Assembly (NCBI RefSeq): GCF_028993575.1
Contig: NZ_CP118615.1
Location: 6,353,001 to 6,417,000 of the forward strand
Direction: 5' to 3'
DNA from: Micromonospora cathayae
GTDB taxonomy: Bacteria; Actinomycetota; Actinomycetes; Mycobacteriales; Micromonosporaceae
DNA length: 64,000 bases
Shown: piece by piece, positions 1 through 9,809 of the stretch
Position numbering within the stretch: position 1 is the first letter of the stretch
Layout: each line of letters opens with the position of its first letter
Notes under the pieces: model-generated
Seen by the model: the letters and a program-made list of their open reading frames with translations, nothing else
Told to the model about the DNA's origin: nothing
Databases searched by the model: none
Translations under genes and position numbers: made by a program

Positions 1-776
1 GCGAACCCGGCCCCGAACAGCAACGCCAACCCCACGGTGAGGTTGAGCAGCAGCGTCCAGGTCGGGCCGATCCGGGTGCCGAGCAGGAACAGCAGCACCC
101 CGTACCGGCGGCTCACCCAGCTCAGCGGGGGCACCGCCATCGCCCGGTCGAACAGCGCCCGCACCGGATCGGGGTTCCGTCCCAGCCACCGCCCGGCCAG
201 CACGATCACCAGCACGCAGCCGGCCAGCACCAGCACCGCCCCGGTGGCCCGGCCCAGGTACGCCGAGACCGTCTCGTACGACCCGCCGGCGAGGTAGCCG
301 ACCAGCACCGAACCGCCGACCCAGGTGACCACGCCGGCGACGTTCCACGGCAGGAACCTCGCGTACGGCATGCCCGCCGCCCCCGCCAGCCGGGGCACCA
401 GGGTCCGGGCGAAGGCCACCCAGCGGGCCGCGCACACGCCCCGCCCACCCAGCCGGCCGAGCATCGCGTCGGCCCGGCCCCACCGCTCGGGCCCGACCCG
501 GGCACCCCAGCGGGAGGCCCGCAGCCGGGGACCGTACCGCCGGCCGGACCGGAAGGCCAGCGCGTCCCCCAGCACCGCCGCCGCGACCATCAGCACCATC
601 GCCGGCCCCAGCCGCAGGGTGCCGGTGAAGGAGAGGAAGCCCACCAGCAGCAGCGTCGCCTCACCCGGCGCGACCAGCCCCACCAGCAGGGCGGTTTCCC
701 CGGCGACGACCAGCGCCGCGACCAGGTAGATCAGCTCGGCCGGCAGGTGCTGGAGCAGACTCACCAGATCGTGCAC
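1..776 (-). CDS. DedA family membrane protein (C-terminus cut by window edge)
   Basis: A minus-strand frame stays open from a GTG at 776 to the left edge, so the C-terminus is missing. About 258 residues are visible. The family (DedA/VTT, SNARE-associated) is recognised from the early segment [14 protein letters not shown], a hydrophobic stretch, then [20 protein letters not shown], which carries the conserved arginine-containing motif of DedA proteins, followed by more membrane segments. Family members act in membrane homeostasis as flippases or transporters for polyprenyl-phosphate or phospholipid; the substrate here cannot be told. A G-run 6 nt upstream serves as ribosome binding site for the 776 start; an in-frame GTG at 791 lacks one. 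It is divergent from typA. Confidence 0.85.
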   Translation of the reverse strand, partial: MHDLVSLLQHLPAELIYLVAALVVAGETALLVGLVAPGEATLLLVGFLSFTGTLRLGPAMVLMVAAAVLGDALAFRSGRRYGPRLRASRWGARVGPERWGRADAMLGRLGGRGVCAARWVAFARTLVPRLAGAAGMPYARFLPWNVAGVVTWVGGSVLVGYLAGGSYETVSAYLGRATGAVLVLAGCVLVIVLAGRWLGRNPDPVRALFDRAMAVPPLSWVSRRYGVLLFLLGTRIGPTWTLLLNLTVGLALLFGAGF

Positions 777-911
777 ATCAGCCCCCGACACACGGGGGCC
801 AGCATGCCAGGTCCCCTACCCAGTGTGACAGGAGTTTCACGGGAGATCCGGGCCGGCTCCGGGGTGACCCCGACGCCGCCCCTGATCCCGGGGGACGGGA
901 GGATGGAGAGC

Positions 912-2780
<1,869 letters not shown>

Positions 2781-2845
2781 CCCGCGCGTCGCGCCGGCCG
2801 GCCCACTGAGCAGCCGACCGGCCCGCTGAACACCCGACCGGGACC

Positions 2846-2875
2846 GGGGGGACGGGCCACCACGCCCGTCCCCCC
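2846..2875 (+). terminator. Hairpin terminator after typA
   Basis: Perfect 12-bp inverted repeat (GGGGGGACGGGC at 2846-2857 with its complement at 2864-2875) around a 6-nt loop, 65 bp after the typA stop. It lies only 6 bp before the predicted -10 box of the next gene, so it also occupies that gene's -35 region. Confidence 0.65.
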
Positions 2876-2881
2876 GTCCGC

Positions 2882-2887
2882 TACGGT
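2882..2887 (+). promoter_or_regulatory. -10 box (TACGGT) for a leaderless serine hydrolase mRNA
   Basis: TACGGT ends 7 nt before ATG 2895, which would put the transcription start at or next to the A of the start codon. No Shine-Dalgarno sequence precedes the ATG. No clear -35 is seen. Confidence 0.45.
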
Positions 2888-2894
2888 CAGCGCC

Positions 2895-3767
2895 ATGACC
2901 TGGGACGACCTCGACGCCCGTCTGGCCGCCGTACCCGGCACCGTCTCCGCGTACGTGGGCCGGCCCGGCACCGCCCCGACCTGGGTCCACGCCGAACACG
3001 CCACCCACTACGCGGCCAGCACCATGAAGGTCGCCGTGCTGGCCGCCCTGTACCGGGCCGCCGACGCCGGCCGGCTCGACCTGGACACCCCGGTACCCGT
3101 GCACAACGACTTCCCGTCGGCCCGCCCTGACGCGCCGCGCTACCAGCTCACCCCGCACTACGACAACGACGACGCCGTCTGGCACCGCCTCGACCGCACC
3201 GCCCCGCTGCGCTGGCTCGCCGAACGGATGATCGTCCGGTCCAGCAACCTCGCCACCAACATCGTCCTCGGCCACGTCGGCGTCCCCGCCGTCGCCGAGG
3301 TCTGGGCGGCGGTCGGCGCCCGGCACAGCGTCACCGGCCGGGGCATCGAGGACTTCGCCGCCCGGGAGGCCGGCATCACCAACCTGGTCACCGCCGCCGA
3401 CCTGGCCGCCCTGTTCGGCGCGCTCGCCCTCGGTGCCGCCCACCCCGGCGGCCCGGCCACCCCGGCCAGCTGCGCCGCCATGATCGACGTGCTCTGCCGC
3501 CAGGAGTTCCGCGAGGACCTCCCCGCCGGGCTGCCCGCCGGCGTCCGGATCGCCCACAAGAACGGCTGGGTACGCGGTGTGCGGCACGGGGCCGGCCTGG
3601 TCCTGCCCGACGACGCGCCCCCGTACGTGATCGTGGTCTGTGCCACCACCGACCTCGCCGACGGCGGCCCCAGCGGCGACGACACCGACGACGACGCCTG
3701 CCGGCTGCTCGCCGACGTGTCCGCCCAGGTCTGGGCCGCCCGCCATCGGCTCGACCCCGCCCGCTGA
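2895..3767 (+). CDS. Serine hydrolase of the class A beta-lactamase fold
   Basis: 290 aa with the penicillin-binding/beta-lactamase order of motifs: S42-TM-K45 (SxxK nucleophile), SSN at 116-118 in the position of the SDN loop, and HKNG at 221-224 in the position of KTG. The segment LVTAADLAALFGAL matches the helix after the omega loop, but no clear ExxLN is visible, so efficient beta-lactam deacylation is doubtful. There is no signal peptide or lipobox, so the protein is probably cytoplasmic or exported by an unusual route. Members of this group are generally annotated as serine hydrolases of unknown substrate. The start is set by the leaderless promoter. Confidence 0.8.
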   Translation: MTWDDLDARLAAVPGTVSAYVGRPGTAPTWVHAEHATHYAASTMKVAVLAALYRAADAGRLDLDTPVPVHNDFPSARPDAPRYQLTPHYDNDDAVWHRLDRTAPLRWLAERMIVRSSNLATNIVLGHVGVPAVAEVWAAVGARHSVTGRGIEDFAAREAGITNLVTAADLAALFGALALGAAHPGGPATPASCAAMIDVLCRQEFREDLPAGLPAGVRIAHKNGWVRGVRHGAGLVLPDDAPPYVIVVCATTDLADGGPSGDDTDDDACRLLADVSAQVWAARHRLDPAR

Positions 3768-3879
3768 CCGACGCACCGAAGCCGCGCCCGGCCCGCCCGC
3801 CGAGAGCGCACCCCGGCGGTGGCCGGCACCCGGCCCCACCGCCTACGCTCCCCGCACCACCCCCACCAGGGAGCCCACC

Positions 3880-4575
3880 ATGCCGTACCGCCGGATCCTG
3901 CTCGCCGCCTTCGTCGCGGTGACCGTGGCGAACCTCGCCGCCCACGTCACCGACAGCCGGACCGGCGAACTGCTCACCAAGCCGCTGCTGATGCCGCTGC
4001 TCGCCGGCTACCTCTGGCGGGCCGCCCGCGACCAGGGCCGACGACCCGACCGGCTGGTCCTGGCCGCGCTGGCCCTCTCCACCGGCGGCGACATCGCCCT
4101 GCTCGGCGACGGCACCGGCCCGTTCCTGACCGGCATGGTGCTGTTCCTCGCCGCGCACGGGTGCTACATCACCGCGTTCACCCGCGGTGGCGCGGCCCGG
4201 CCCCTGCGCCGCCCGCCGCTGGTCGCCGTCCCGATCGGGTACGCCGTCGCCACCACCGCAGCCCTGGCCTGGATGTGGTCGGGCCTCACCGACGCCGGCC
4301 TGGCGCTGCCCGTCGCCGGGTACGCCGTCGCCCTCGCCACCATGGCCGCCACCGCCGCCGCGCACGGCCCCCGGGTCGCTCTCGGTGGCGCGCTGTTCCT
4401 CGTCTCCGACCTGCTCATCGCCACCGGGGTCGCCGAGGTCGGCGACCTGCCCGGCCCACCGGTGTGGGTGATGGCCACCTACTGCGCCGCTCAGGCCCTC
4501 ATCGCCACCGGCTGGGCGGCCCGCGCCGGCACCCCGGCGGCGCTCACTCCAGCAGGTTCGCCCGTACCGCGCTGA
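3880..4575 (+). CDS. YhhN family (TMEM86-like) membrane protein, lysoplasmalogenase-like
   Basis: 231 aa, almost entirely hydrophobic, with about eight predicted membrane segments. The YhhN/TMEM86 signature is suggested by LTKPLLMPLLAGYLW near the N-terminus, then GDIALLGDG and a late GALFLVSDLLIAT segment. Mammalian TMEM86 proteins hydrolyse the vinyl-ether bond of lysoplasmalogens; bacterial activity is less well defined. The reading frame is open from 3640, but ATG 3880 is chosen because of the AGGGAG ribosome binding site about 7 nt upstream. The 3' end overlaps the convergent phosphatase gene by 32 bp. Confidence 0.8.
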   Translation: MPYRRILLAAFVAVTVANLAAHVTDSRTGELLTKPLLMPLLAGYLWRAARDQGRRPDRLVLAALALSTGGDIALLGDGTGPFLTGMVLFLAAHGCYITAFTRGGAARPLRRPPLVAVPIGYAVATTAALAWMWSGLTDAGLALPVAGYAVALATMAATAAAHGPRVALGGALFLVSDLLIATGVAEVGDLPGPPVWVMATYCAAQALIATGWAARAGTPAALTPAGSPVPR

Positions 4576-5341
4576 CCAGCTCGTCGGTCATCCCCAGCCC
4601 GTCCCGCAGGTACGCCCCGAACGACCCGTGCACCCGCGTCACCTCGTCGTACGCCGCGTCCAGGTACTCCGCGCGCACCTCCAGCACCGGACCCACCGCC
4701 GCCGGGTCCAGCTCCGGCCGACGCCGGCACATCGCCTCCAGCAGCACCTCCCGCAGACTCACCGTCAACTCGTTGTGCCGCAGGTAGTCGGCCCGGATCG
4801 CCGCCTCGTCCACCCCCAGCACGGTCAACAGCAGCACCGCCAGCCAGCCGGTCCGGTCCTTACCGGCCGAACAGTGGAACACCAGCGGCAGGTTCGCCGG
4901 GTCGGCAGCCAACCGCAGCGCCCCGGCGAACCCGCGCCGCGCCGCGTCCCCGGTCACGAACCACCGGTAGATCGCCGCCATCGCCGCCGGAGTGCCCTCC
5001 CGCGCCAGCCCGTCGTACGCGGCCAGGTCGTGCCCCAGCAGCAACGCCGACACGTACGTGAAGACCGGGTGCTCCGGATCGTGCACCGGCAGGTGCGCCA
5101 CCCGCGCCCCGGCGGTCAACCGGTCCGGCGGCGCTTCGGCGATCTCCACGGGAGCCCGCAGGTCCACCACACAGGCCGGGTCGATCGTCCCCAGCACCAG
5201 CAGGTCCTCGTCGGTCAACCGACCCAGCGCCGGGGTACGCAGCAACCGTCCGGCCCGCACCCGTCGCCCGTCCGCGCCGACCAGGCCACCCAGGTCCCGC
5301 GCGTTCGGCGCGCCCACCAGTTCCCATTCCCGAACAGTCAT
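4544..5341 (-). CDS. Tyrosine-protein phosphatase (DSP/PTP-like, Y_phosphatase3 family)
   Basis: 265 aa. The active-site P-loop HCSAGKDRTG occupies residues 156-165, giving the CX5R signature with nucleophile C157 and R163. The N-terminal NARDLGGLVGADGRRVRAGRLLRT is the hallmark of the MptpB-like/Y_phosphatase3 family, where the mycobacterial relative dephosphorylates phosphotyrosine and phosphoinositides. Start ATG 5341 (MTVREWEL) is preceded by GGGGAGGG; the longer frame upstream is ignored. No signal peptide. It is divergent from the epimerase gene with 45 bp between starts and convergent with the YhhN gene. Confidence 0.9.
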   Translation of the reverse strand: MTVREWELVGAPNARDLGGLVGADGRRVRAGRLLRTPALGRLTDEDLLVLGTIDPACVVDLRAPVEIAEAPPDRLTAGARVAHLPVHDPEHPVFTYVSALLLGHDLAAYDGLAREGTPAAMAAIYRWFVTGDAARRGFAGALRLAADPANLPLVFHCSAGKDRTGWLAVLLLTVLGVDEAAIRADYLRHNELTVSLREVLLEAMCRRRPELDPAAVGPVLEVRAEYLDAAYDEVTRVHGSFGAYLRDGLGMTDELVSAVRANLLE

Positions 5342-5373
5342 CCGGCCCTCCCCTGCCCGCGTCCGTCCGCGTA

Positions 5374-5379
5374 TAGGGT
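5374..5379 (+). promoter_or_regulatory. -10 box (TAGGGT) for a leaderless epimerase mRNA
   Basis: TAGGGT lies 7 nt before ATG 5387 in the 45-bp gap shared with the divergent phosphatase gene. No ribosome binding site is present before the ATG, consistent with leaderless initiation. Confidence 0.45.
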
Positions 5380-5386
5380 GCCGCAC

Positions 5387-6484
5387 ATGACGATCGCCGC
5401 GGTACGCACCCACCGGCTTTCCGCCCCCTTACACACCCCCTTCGTCACCGCCCTGCGCCGCACCACCACCGTGGAGACCCTGGTCGTGGAGGTCACCGAC
5501 GACGACGGCCGCTCCGGGTTCGGGGAGGCCCCCCAGGTGTGGCAGGTCACCGGGGCGTCCATCGCCGGGGCCCGGGCCTGCGTGCACGAGGTGCTCGGGC
5601 CGTTGGTCGCCGGCCGGGACGCCGACGACCTCAACGCCCGCTGCGCCGAGGTACGCCGGGCGGTCGCCGGTAACGAGGCCGCCAAGGCGGCGCTGGACGT
5701 GGCCCTGCACGACCTCGCCGCCCGCCGGCTCGGCGTACCGCTGGTCCGGCTGCTCGGCGGCACCGCCCGGCAGGTCCAGACGGACGTCACCCTCGCCGCC
5801 GGTGACGCCGTCGAGCTGGCGGCGACGGCGAAGCAGCGCCACGCCGACGGTTTCACCGTGCTCAAGCTGAAGGTCGGCACCGACCCGGCCGGCGACCTGG
5901 AACGGGTCCGCGCGGTGCGCTCGGCGGTCGGGCCCGGGGTGCGGGTCCGGCTCGACGCCAACCAGGGCTGGACGCCCCGCGAGGCGGTCCGGATCATCCG
6001 GGGCATCGAGGACGCCGGACTCGACGTCGAACTCGTCGAGCAGCCCGTCGCGCACTGGGACCTGGACGGGCTGGCCTGGGTCAGCGACCGGGTCGACGTG
6101 CCGATCCTCGCCGACGAGTCGGTGTTCGGCCCCCGTGACCTGATCGAGGTGATCCGCCGCCGGGCCGCCGACATGGTCAACGTCAAGCTCGCCAAGGCCG
6201 GTGGCCTGCACCCGGCCCGGACGCTGCTCGACCTGGCCGCCGCGCACGGCGTCGGCACCGTGGTCGGGTCGATGATGGAAAGTCAGATCGGCGTCGGCGC
6301 GGCGGCGAGCCTGGCCGCCGCCTGCGGCACCAGCGCCGTCGCCGACCTCGACGCCGCCTGGTGGCTGGCCTGGTCCCCGGTGCGCGGTGGCATCCGGTAC
6401 GACGGCGCCACCGTCGTGCTGCCGGACACGCCGGGGCTCGGTGTCACCTCGATCGATGAAGCAAAGGTGCAGCGACATGGTTGA
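5387..6484 (+). CDS. Dipeptide epimerase, enolase superfamily (L-Ala-D/L-Glu epimerase type)
   Basis: 365 aa with the muconate-lactonizing subgroup architecture. Catalytic lysines are visible as K160-L-K162 in VLKLKVG and K267 in VNVKLAKAGG. Metal ligands are D190 (RLDANQG), E218 (VEQP) and D243 (ILADES). This K-x-K / K arrangement is that of 1,1-proton-transfer epimerases such as YkfB/YcjG, which epimerise L-Ala-D-Glu from murein peptides. The next gene encodes an NlpC/P60 peptidase, the partner seen in Bacillus ykfB-ykfC, which supports a role in cell-wall peptide recycling. Other dipeptide specificities cannot be excluded from sequence alone. Confidence 0.85.
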   Translation: MTIAAVRTHRLSAPLHTPFVTALRRTTTVETLVVEVTDDDGRSGFGEAPQVWQVTGASIAGARACVHEVLGPLVAGRDADDLNARCAEVRRAVAGNEAAKAALDVALHDLAARRLGVPLVRLLGGTARQVQTDVTLAAGDAVELAATAKQRHADGFTVLKLKVGTDPAGDLERVRAVRSAVGPGVRVRLDANQGWTPREAVRIIRGIEDAGLDVELVEQPVAHWDLDGLAWVSDRVDVPILADESVFGPRDLIEVIRRRAADMVNVKLAKAGGLHPARTLLDLAAAHGVGTVVGSMMESQIGVGAAASLAAACGTSAVADLDAAWWLAWSPVRGGIRYDGATVVLPDTPGLGVTSIDEAKVQRHG

Positions 6485-6595
6485 TGCCCGTCGGATTCTT
6501 TCATAGGCTCACGGGGAACCGACCGGGCGACGCTGCCACCGGGACCGACCGGGCAGGCTGTCACGGAGCCGGCCGGGTGACGCTGGAGGATGCAC

Positions 6596-7510
6596 GTGGA
6601 ACCGCTGACCGGCCACCGGGCCGTCGTCCGGGTCGCCGTGGCGACCCTGTGGACCTCCCCCGACGCGGTACGCCCGGTCGACGCCCCCGCGCTCGGCCCG
6701 CACGCCGACACCGCCGCCTGGATCGCCGGCATGGACGCCGACCAGCAGGTCGGTGACTGTGTGCTCAGCCAACTGCTCCTCGGCGAACAGGTCCTGGTCA
6801 CCGAGGAGCGCACCGGCTGGGCGCGCGTCGTCGCCGTCGAACAGGCCGCCGCACCGCTCGACCCGCGCGGCTACCCCGGCTGGCTCCCCACCGACCAGCT
6901 CGCTCCCGTACCGGACGACGAGCCGACCGGCCCGCCGCTGGTCGTGGACACCACGGTCACCGCCCTGCGTGCCACCCCGCACGGCCCGGTACGCGTCCCC
7001 GGGGTCGTGCTCGGCACCCGGCTGCTCCCGGCCGGCCCGGCGGTGGACGGCTGGCGACCGGTGCACGTACCCGGCCAGCCCGCCCCGCACTGGCTTCCCG
7101 AGCACCACGTCGTCCCGTTACCGGACCGGCCGCCCGCCGCCGGGGAGGTGCTCGGCGTCGCCGACCGGCTCCGCGACGTCCGGTACGTGTGGGGCGGCCT
7201 CTCCCCGGCCGGCATCGACTGCTCCGGGCTGGTGCACCTGGCCTGGCGGCGGTTCGGGGTGCGGCTGCCCCGCGACGCCGGCGCGCAGGCGGCGGCCACC
7301 GCACCGGTCGAGCTGGGCACGGAACGCGTCGGCGACCTGTACTTCTTCGCCCGCCCCGGGCGCGGGGTCCACCACGTCGGCATCGTCACCGCGCCGCCGG
7401 GTGAGGCCGGGCGGCGGATGCTGCACGCCTGCTACCGGCACCGCCGGGTGGTGGAGGAGCAGCTTCCCCCGGACCGTACCGCGACCCTGATCGGCGCCCA
7501 CCGCATCTGA
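6596..7510 (+). CDS. C40 (NlpC/P60) peptidase, YkfC-like gamma-D-glutamyl endopeptidase
   Basis: 304 aa from GTG 6596. The C-terminal NlpC/P60 domain has the nucleophile in DCSGLV (C209) and the histidine in HHVGI (H259/H260). The N-terminal about 180 residues look like two degenerate bacterial SH3 domains, as in Bacillus YkfC, which cuts gamma-D-Glu-L-diamino-acid bonds. No signal peptide is present, so it probably works inside the cell on imported muropeptides. GTG 6596 is preferred because GGAGG lies 6 nt before it; ATG 6590 directly abuts that motif. It follows the epimerase by about 110 bp on the same strand. Confidence 0.85.
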   Translation: MEPLTGHRAVVRVAVATLWTSPDAVRPVDAPALGPHADTAAWIAGMDADQQVGDCVLSQLLLGEQVLVTEERTGWARVVAVEQAAAPLDPRGYPGWLPTDQLAPVPDDEPTGPPLVVDTTVTALRATPHGPVRVPGVVLGTRLLPAGPAVDGWRPVHVPGQPAPHWLPEHHVVPLPDRPPAAGEVLGVADRLRDVRYVWGGLSPAGIDCSGLVHLAWRRFGVRLPRDAGAQAAATAPVELGTERVGDLYFFARPGRGVHHVGIVTAPPGEAGRRMLHACYRHRRVVEEQLPPDRTATLIGAHRI

Positions 7511-7549
7511 CCCGGTACCCGGCTGGCCCGGGACGCCCAGACATGGTGC

Positions 7550-7582
7550 GGGCGTCCGTCGCGGTGCTCGCGGCGGACGCCC
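7550..7582. terminator. Bidirectional hairpin between C40 peptidase and terC
   Basis: Inverted repeat GGGCGTCCG-T-CGCG / CGCG-G-CGGACGCCC around a 5-nt loop, a 14-bp stem with one G-U pair. It sits between the stops of two convergent genes and can serve both. Confidence 0.6.
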
Positions 7583-7598
7583 CCGGTGGTGCGACGGA

Positions 7599-8600
7599 TC
7601 AGTGCTTGACGACGGTGGTCAGTTCCCGGCGGCGGTCCCGGGAGGACTTGATCAGGCTCGCCGCGGTGGCGACCGCGAGCGTGCCCAGGATGACCGTCAG
7701 GGAGAGCCAGATCGGGATGTGCGGTGCCCAGCCGACGTGCTCGCCGCCGTTGATGAACGGCAGGTTGTTGTCGGCCAACGCCTCCAGCACCAGCTTGACG
7801 CCGATGAAACCGAGCACCACGGCCAGGCCGATGCTCAGGTAGATCAACCGGTTGAGCAGGCCGCCGAGCAGGAAGTAGAGCTGCCGGAGCCCCATCAGGG
7901 CGAACACGTTCGCGGTGAAGACCAGGTACGGCTCCTGGGTGATCCCGAAGATCGCCGGGATGGAGTCCAACGCGAAGATCAGGTCGGTGGTGCCGATCGC
8001 GATCATGACGATCAGCATCGGGGTGAAGTACCGCCGGCCGTTCTCGTGGGTGGTCAACCGCGCCCCGTCGTAGCCCTTGGAGATGGGCAACGCCCGGCGG
8101 CTCCACCTGATCAGCACGTTCTCGGTGAACTCGTCCTCGTCCGGCTCGCCCTGCCGGGCCAGATTGATCGCGGTGTAGATCAGGAACGCGCCGAAGATGT
8201 AGAACACCCAGGAGAACTGCGAGATCAGGGCCGCGCCCGCCGCGATGAAGCCACCGCGCATGACCAGCGCCAGCACGATGCCGATCAGCAGCACCTTCTG
8301 CTGGTACTGCCGGGGCACGGCGAACCGGGCCATGATGATCACGAAGACGAAGAGATTGTCCACCGAGAGGCTGTACTCGGTGAGCCAACCGGTGTAGAAC
8401 TCGCCCGCCGCCTTGCCGCCGGCGGTCAGCCAGAGGCCGGCTCCGAAGAGCAGCGCCAGACCGACGTAGAAGCCGACCCAGAGGCTGGATTCGCGGACAC
8501 TGGGTTCGTGGGGGCGTCGACCGATCACCAACAGGTCGATGACCAGGATCGCGGTCAGCGCGACGAGGGTTCCCGCCCAGACCAGTCCGGACACGTTCAA
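7599..8600 (-). CDS. TerC family integral membrane protein, likely Mn2+ exporter
   Basis: 333 aa with about nine hydrophobic segments. TerC hallmarks are the intramembrane acidic motifs YSLSVDNLFVFVII and TTDLIFALDSIPAIFG, and EPYLVFTANVFALMGLRQLY. TerC/Alx/MeeF proteins export manganese and help metalate secreted proteins. The start is TTG 8600, with GGAGG 7 nt upstream. The strongest functional evidence is the yybP-ykoY riboswitch in the leader, which senses Mn2+ and switches on Mn exporters. The tellurite-resistance name of the family is historical and not supported here. Confidence 0.92.
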   Translation of the reverse strand: MNVSGLVWAGTLVALTAILVIDLLVIGRRPHEPSVRESSLWVGFYVGLALLFGAGLWLTAGGKAAGEFYTGWLTEYSLSVDNLFVFVIIMARFAVPRQYQQKVLLIGIVLALVMRGGFIAAGAALISQFSWVFYIFGAFLIYTAINLARQGEPDEDEFTENVLIRWSRRALPISKGYDGARLTTHENGRRYFTPMLIVMIAIGTTDLIFALDSIPAIFGITQEPYLVFTANVFALMGLRQLYFLLGGLLNRLIYLSIGLAVVLGFIGVKLVLEALADNNLPFINGGEHVGWAPHIPIWLSLTVILGTLAVATAASLIKSSRDRRRELTTVVKH

Positions 8601-8630
8601 AGTCTATCCTCCGGCAGACACGCAGCGCCG

Positions 8631-8677
8631 GGCACACCACGAGGGCCGGGCTGGGCCCGGTGAAGCTTCGGTGTGCC
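8631..8677 (-). promoter_or_regulatory. Candidate expression-platform hairpin of the terC leader
   Basis: Between the riboswitch aptamer and the terC ribosome binding site lies an 8-bp perfect repeat (GGCACACC / GGTGTGCC, 8631-8638 and 8670-8677) enclosing a second CCGGGC-type stem. It could be a terminator or a translation-control element that refolds with Mn2+; the switching partner is not obvious by eye. Confidence 0.45.
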
Positions 8678-8699
8678 GGCGACGCTGACTCTGGTGACT

Positions 8700-8822
8700 G
8701 TCGGAGGTCTCTCCCGCCACCGCGCCGCCGAGGCGGATCGGTGACCGACGATGCCGGGTCGTCCGCCGGGTGGCGTTCGACCGTGCTGACGACATCGCCG
8801 CGAGGGAATACTCCCCTCCTCG
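8700..8822 (-). ncRNA. yybP-ykoY manganese riboswitch aptamer
   Basis: Read on the minus strand, the leader has every conserved landmark of this class in order: P1 5' strand GGAGG leading into GGGGAGUA (about 8816-8809), then GUCGUCAGCACGG, a long GC-rich arm, a hairpin closed by GGUGGC/GUCACC, and the L3 segment GAGACC followed by the P1 3' strand CCUCC (about 8707-8703). The aptamer binds Mn2+ directly and in other bacteria controls mntP, alx and terC-type exporters. It ends about 100 nt before terC, leaving room for an expression platform. Exact boundaries are approximate. Confidence 0.85.
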
Positions 8823-9009
8823 GCGGTCATTGTTCCCCATCCGGACCGCTGCGCGCACCTCCGAGCGGGGCGATGCCGGCCACGTCACCGTCCGTAGGGC
8901 TTCCTAGGAGACTAGGTGCCGGGTGGGAGCGGGCAGGCCCCTGACCCCACCCGGCGCCCCGACCCCGCATCTCGACCCGCGCCCCGGCCCGCACGCCGAC
9001 CCCGTGTCC

Positions 9010-9106
9010 CGGCCCCGCCGCACCTCCGGCCATCGCACTCCCGGCCCCGCCGCACCTTCCGGCCATCGCACTCCCGGCCCCGCCGCACCTCCGGCCATCG
9101 CACTCC
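9010..9106. repeat. Three tandem copies of a 32-33 bp repeat
   Basis: Copies lie at 9010-9041, 9042-9074 and 9075-9106; the middle one has one extra T. The unit starts CGGCCCCGCCGCACC and ends CATCGCACTCC, and a fourth partial copy follows. They fill the space between the terC leader and the ABM-domain gene. There are no spacers, so it is not a CRISPR. With the riboswitch leader, this accounts for the whole 552-bp stretch 8601-9152; no other gene was seen in it. Confidence 0.8.
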
Positions 9107-9152
9107 CGGCCCCGCACCGCACGCCCGGGGACCGGCATGGCAGGCTGCCACC

Positions 9153-9446
9153 ATGGTGCTCGAGGTCGCGCTGATCGACGTACTGCCCGGACACGAGGAC
9201 GCGTTCGCCGCCGCGTACGCGCAGGGACACCCCATCCTCGCCGGCACGCCCGGCTGCCGTTCGGTGCGGATGACCCGTGGCATCGAGTCACCGTCGCGGT
9301 TCGTGCTGCTGGTGGAGTGGGACTCCGTCGAGGCGCACGACCAGGAGTTCCGCGCCACCGAGCGGTTCCAGCAGTGGCGGGCCCTGATCGGCCCGCACTT
9401 CGCCAACCCGCCGCTGGTGGAGCACTTCACCGACGTACCCGCCTGA
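9153..9446 (+). CDS. Antibiotic biosynthesis monooxygenase (ABM) domain protein
   Basis: 97 aa, a single dimeric alpha/beta-barrel ABM domain. Typical features are the start VLEVALIDVLPGHEDAFAAAY, a mid-protein CRSVRMTRGIE strand, then FVLLVEWDSVEAHDQEFR and a terminal FTDV strand. Such stand-alone proteins include quinol monooxygenases and heme-degrading or structural relatives; sequence alone does not decide which. ATG 9153 is used although no good ribosome binding site is visible. The frame extends upstream through the tandem repeats, but that part looks non-coding. Confidence 0.8.
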   Translation: MVLEVALIDVLPGHEDAFAAAYAQGHPILAGTPGCRSVRMTRGIESPSRFVLLVEWDSVEAHDQEFRATERFQQWRALIGPHFANPPLVEHFTDVPA

Positions 9447-9809
9447 CACCCGACCCGGGCGGTCGCGCGCGGTCCGGCGGGCAGCGGTCCGCAGGCGCTG
9501 CCGTTCTGGCAGCTGGTCATCGCGGTCTGGCGGCCCCGACGGACCCGGCAGGCCCGACGGATGCAGGCCGGCGACCCCGACGGACGCGGGCCGACAGTCC
9601 CGACGGACGCGGTAGGCCCGACGGACGCGGGCCGGCCGACCCCGGCGGACGCGCAGGTGACCGGACGGGCAGCGGGTCGCAGGTGGGCGGGCGGACGCAG
9701 GCAGTTGGGCGGACCGCAGCGGCTCCCGGGCAGCCACGAGGGCCGGCGGAACGGGTGGCCGGCGGAAACGGGTGGCGGGCGGGACGGGGCTTCCGGTTGA
9801 GTGGCCGGC
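9447..9809. other. Gene-free stretch with degenerate short repeats
   Basis: No credible coding region. From about 9536 to 9653 there are six variants of CCCGACGGACGCGG at irregular 18-24 bp spacing, followed by short GGCGGAACGGGTGGC-like repeats. They may be decayed tandem repeats or a regulatory region for the SDR gene; nothing decides between these. Confidence 0.5.

Noticed and set aside
9010-9106. Possible CRISPR array
   Set aside because: The repeat units are directly adjacent with no spacers and there are no cas genes in the window.
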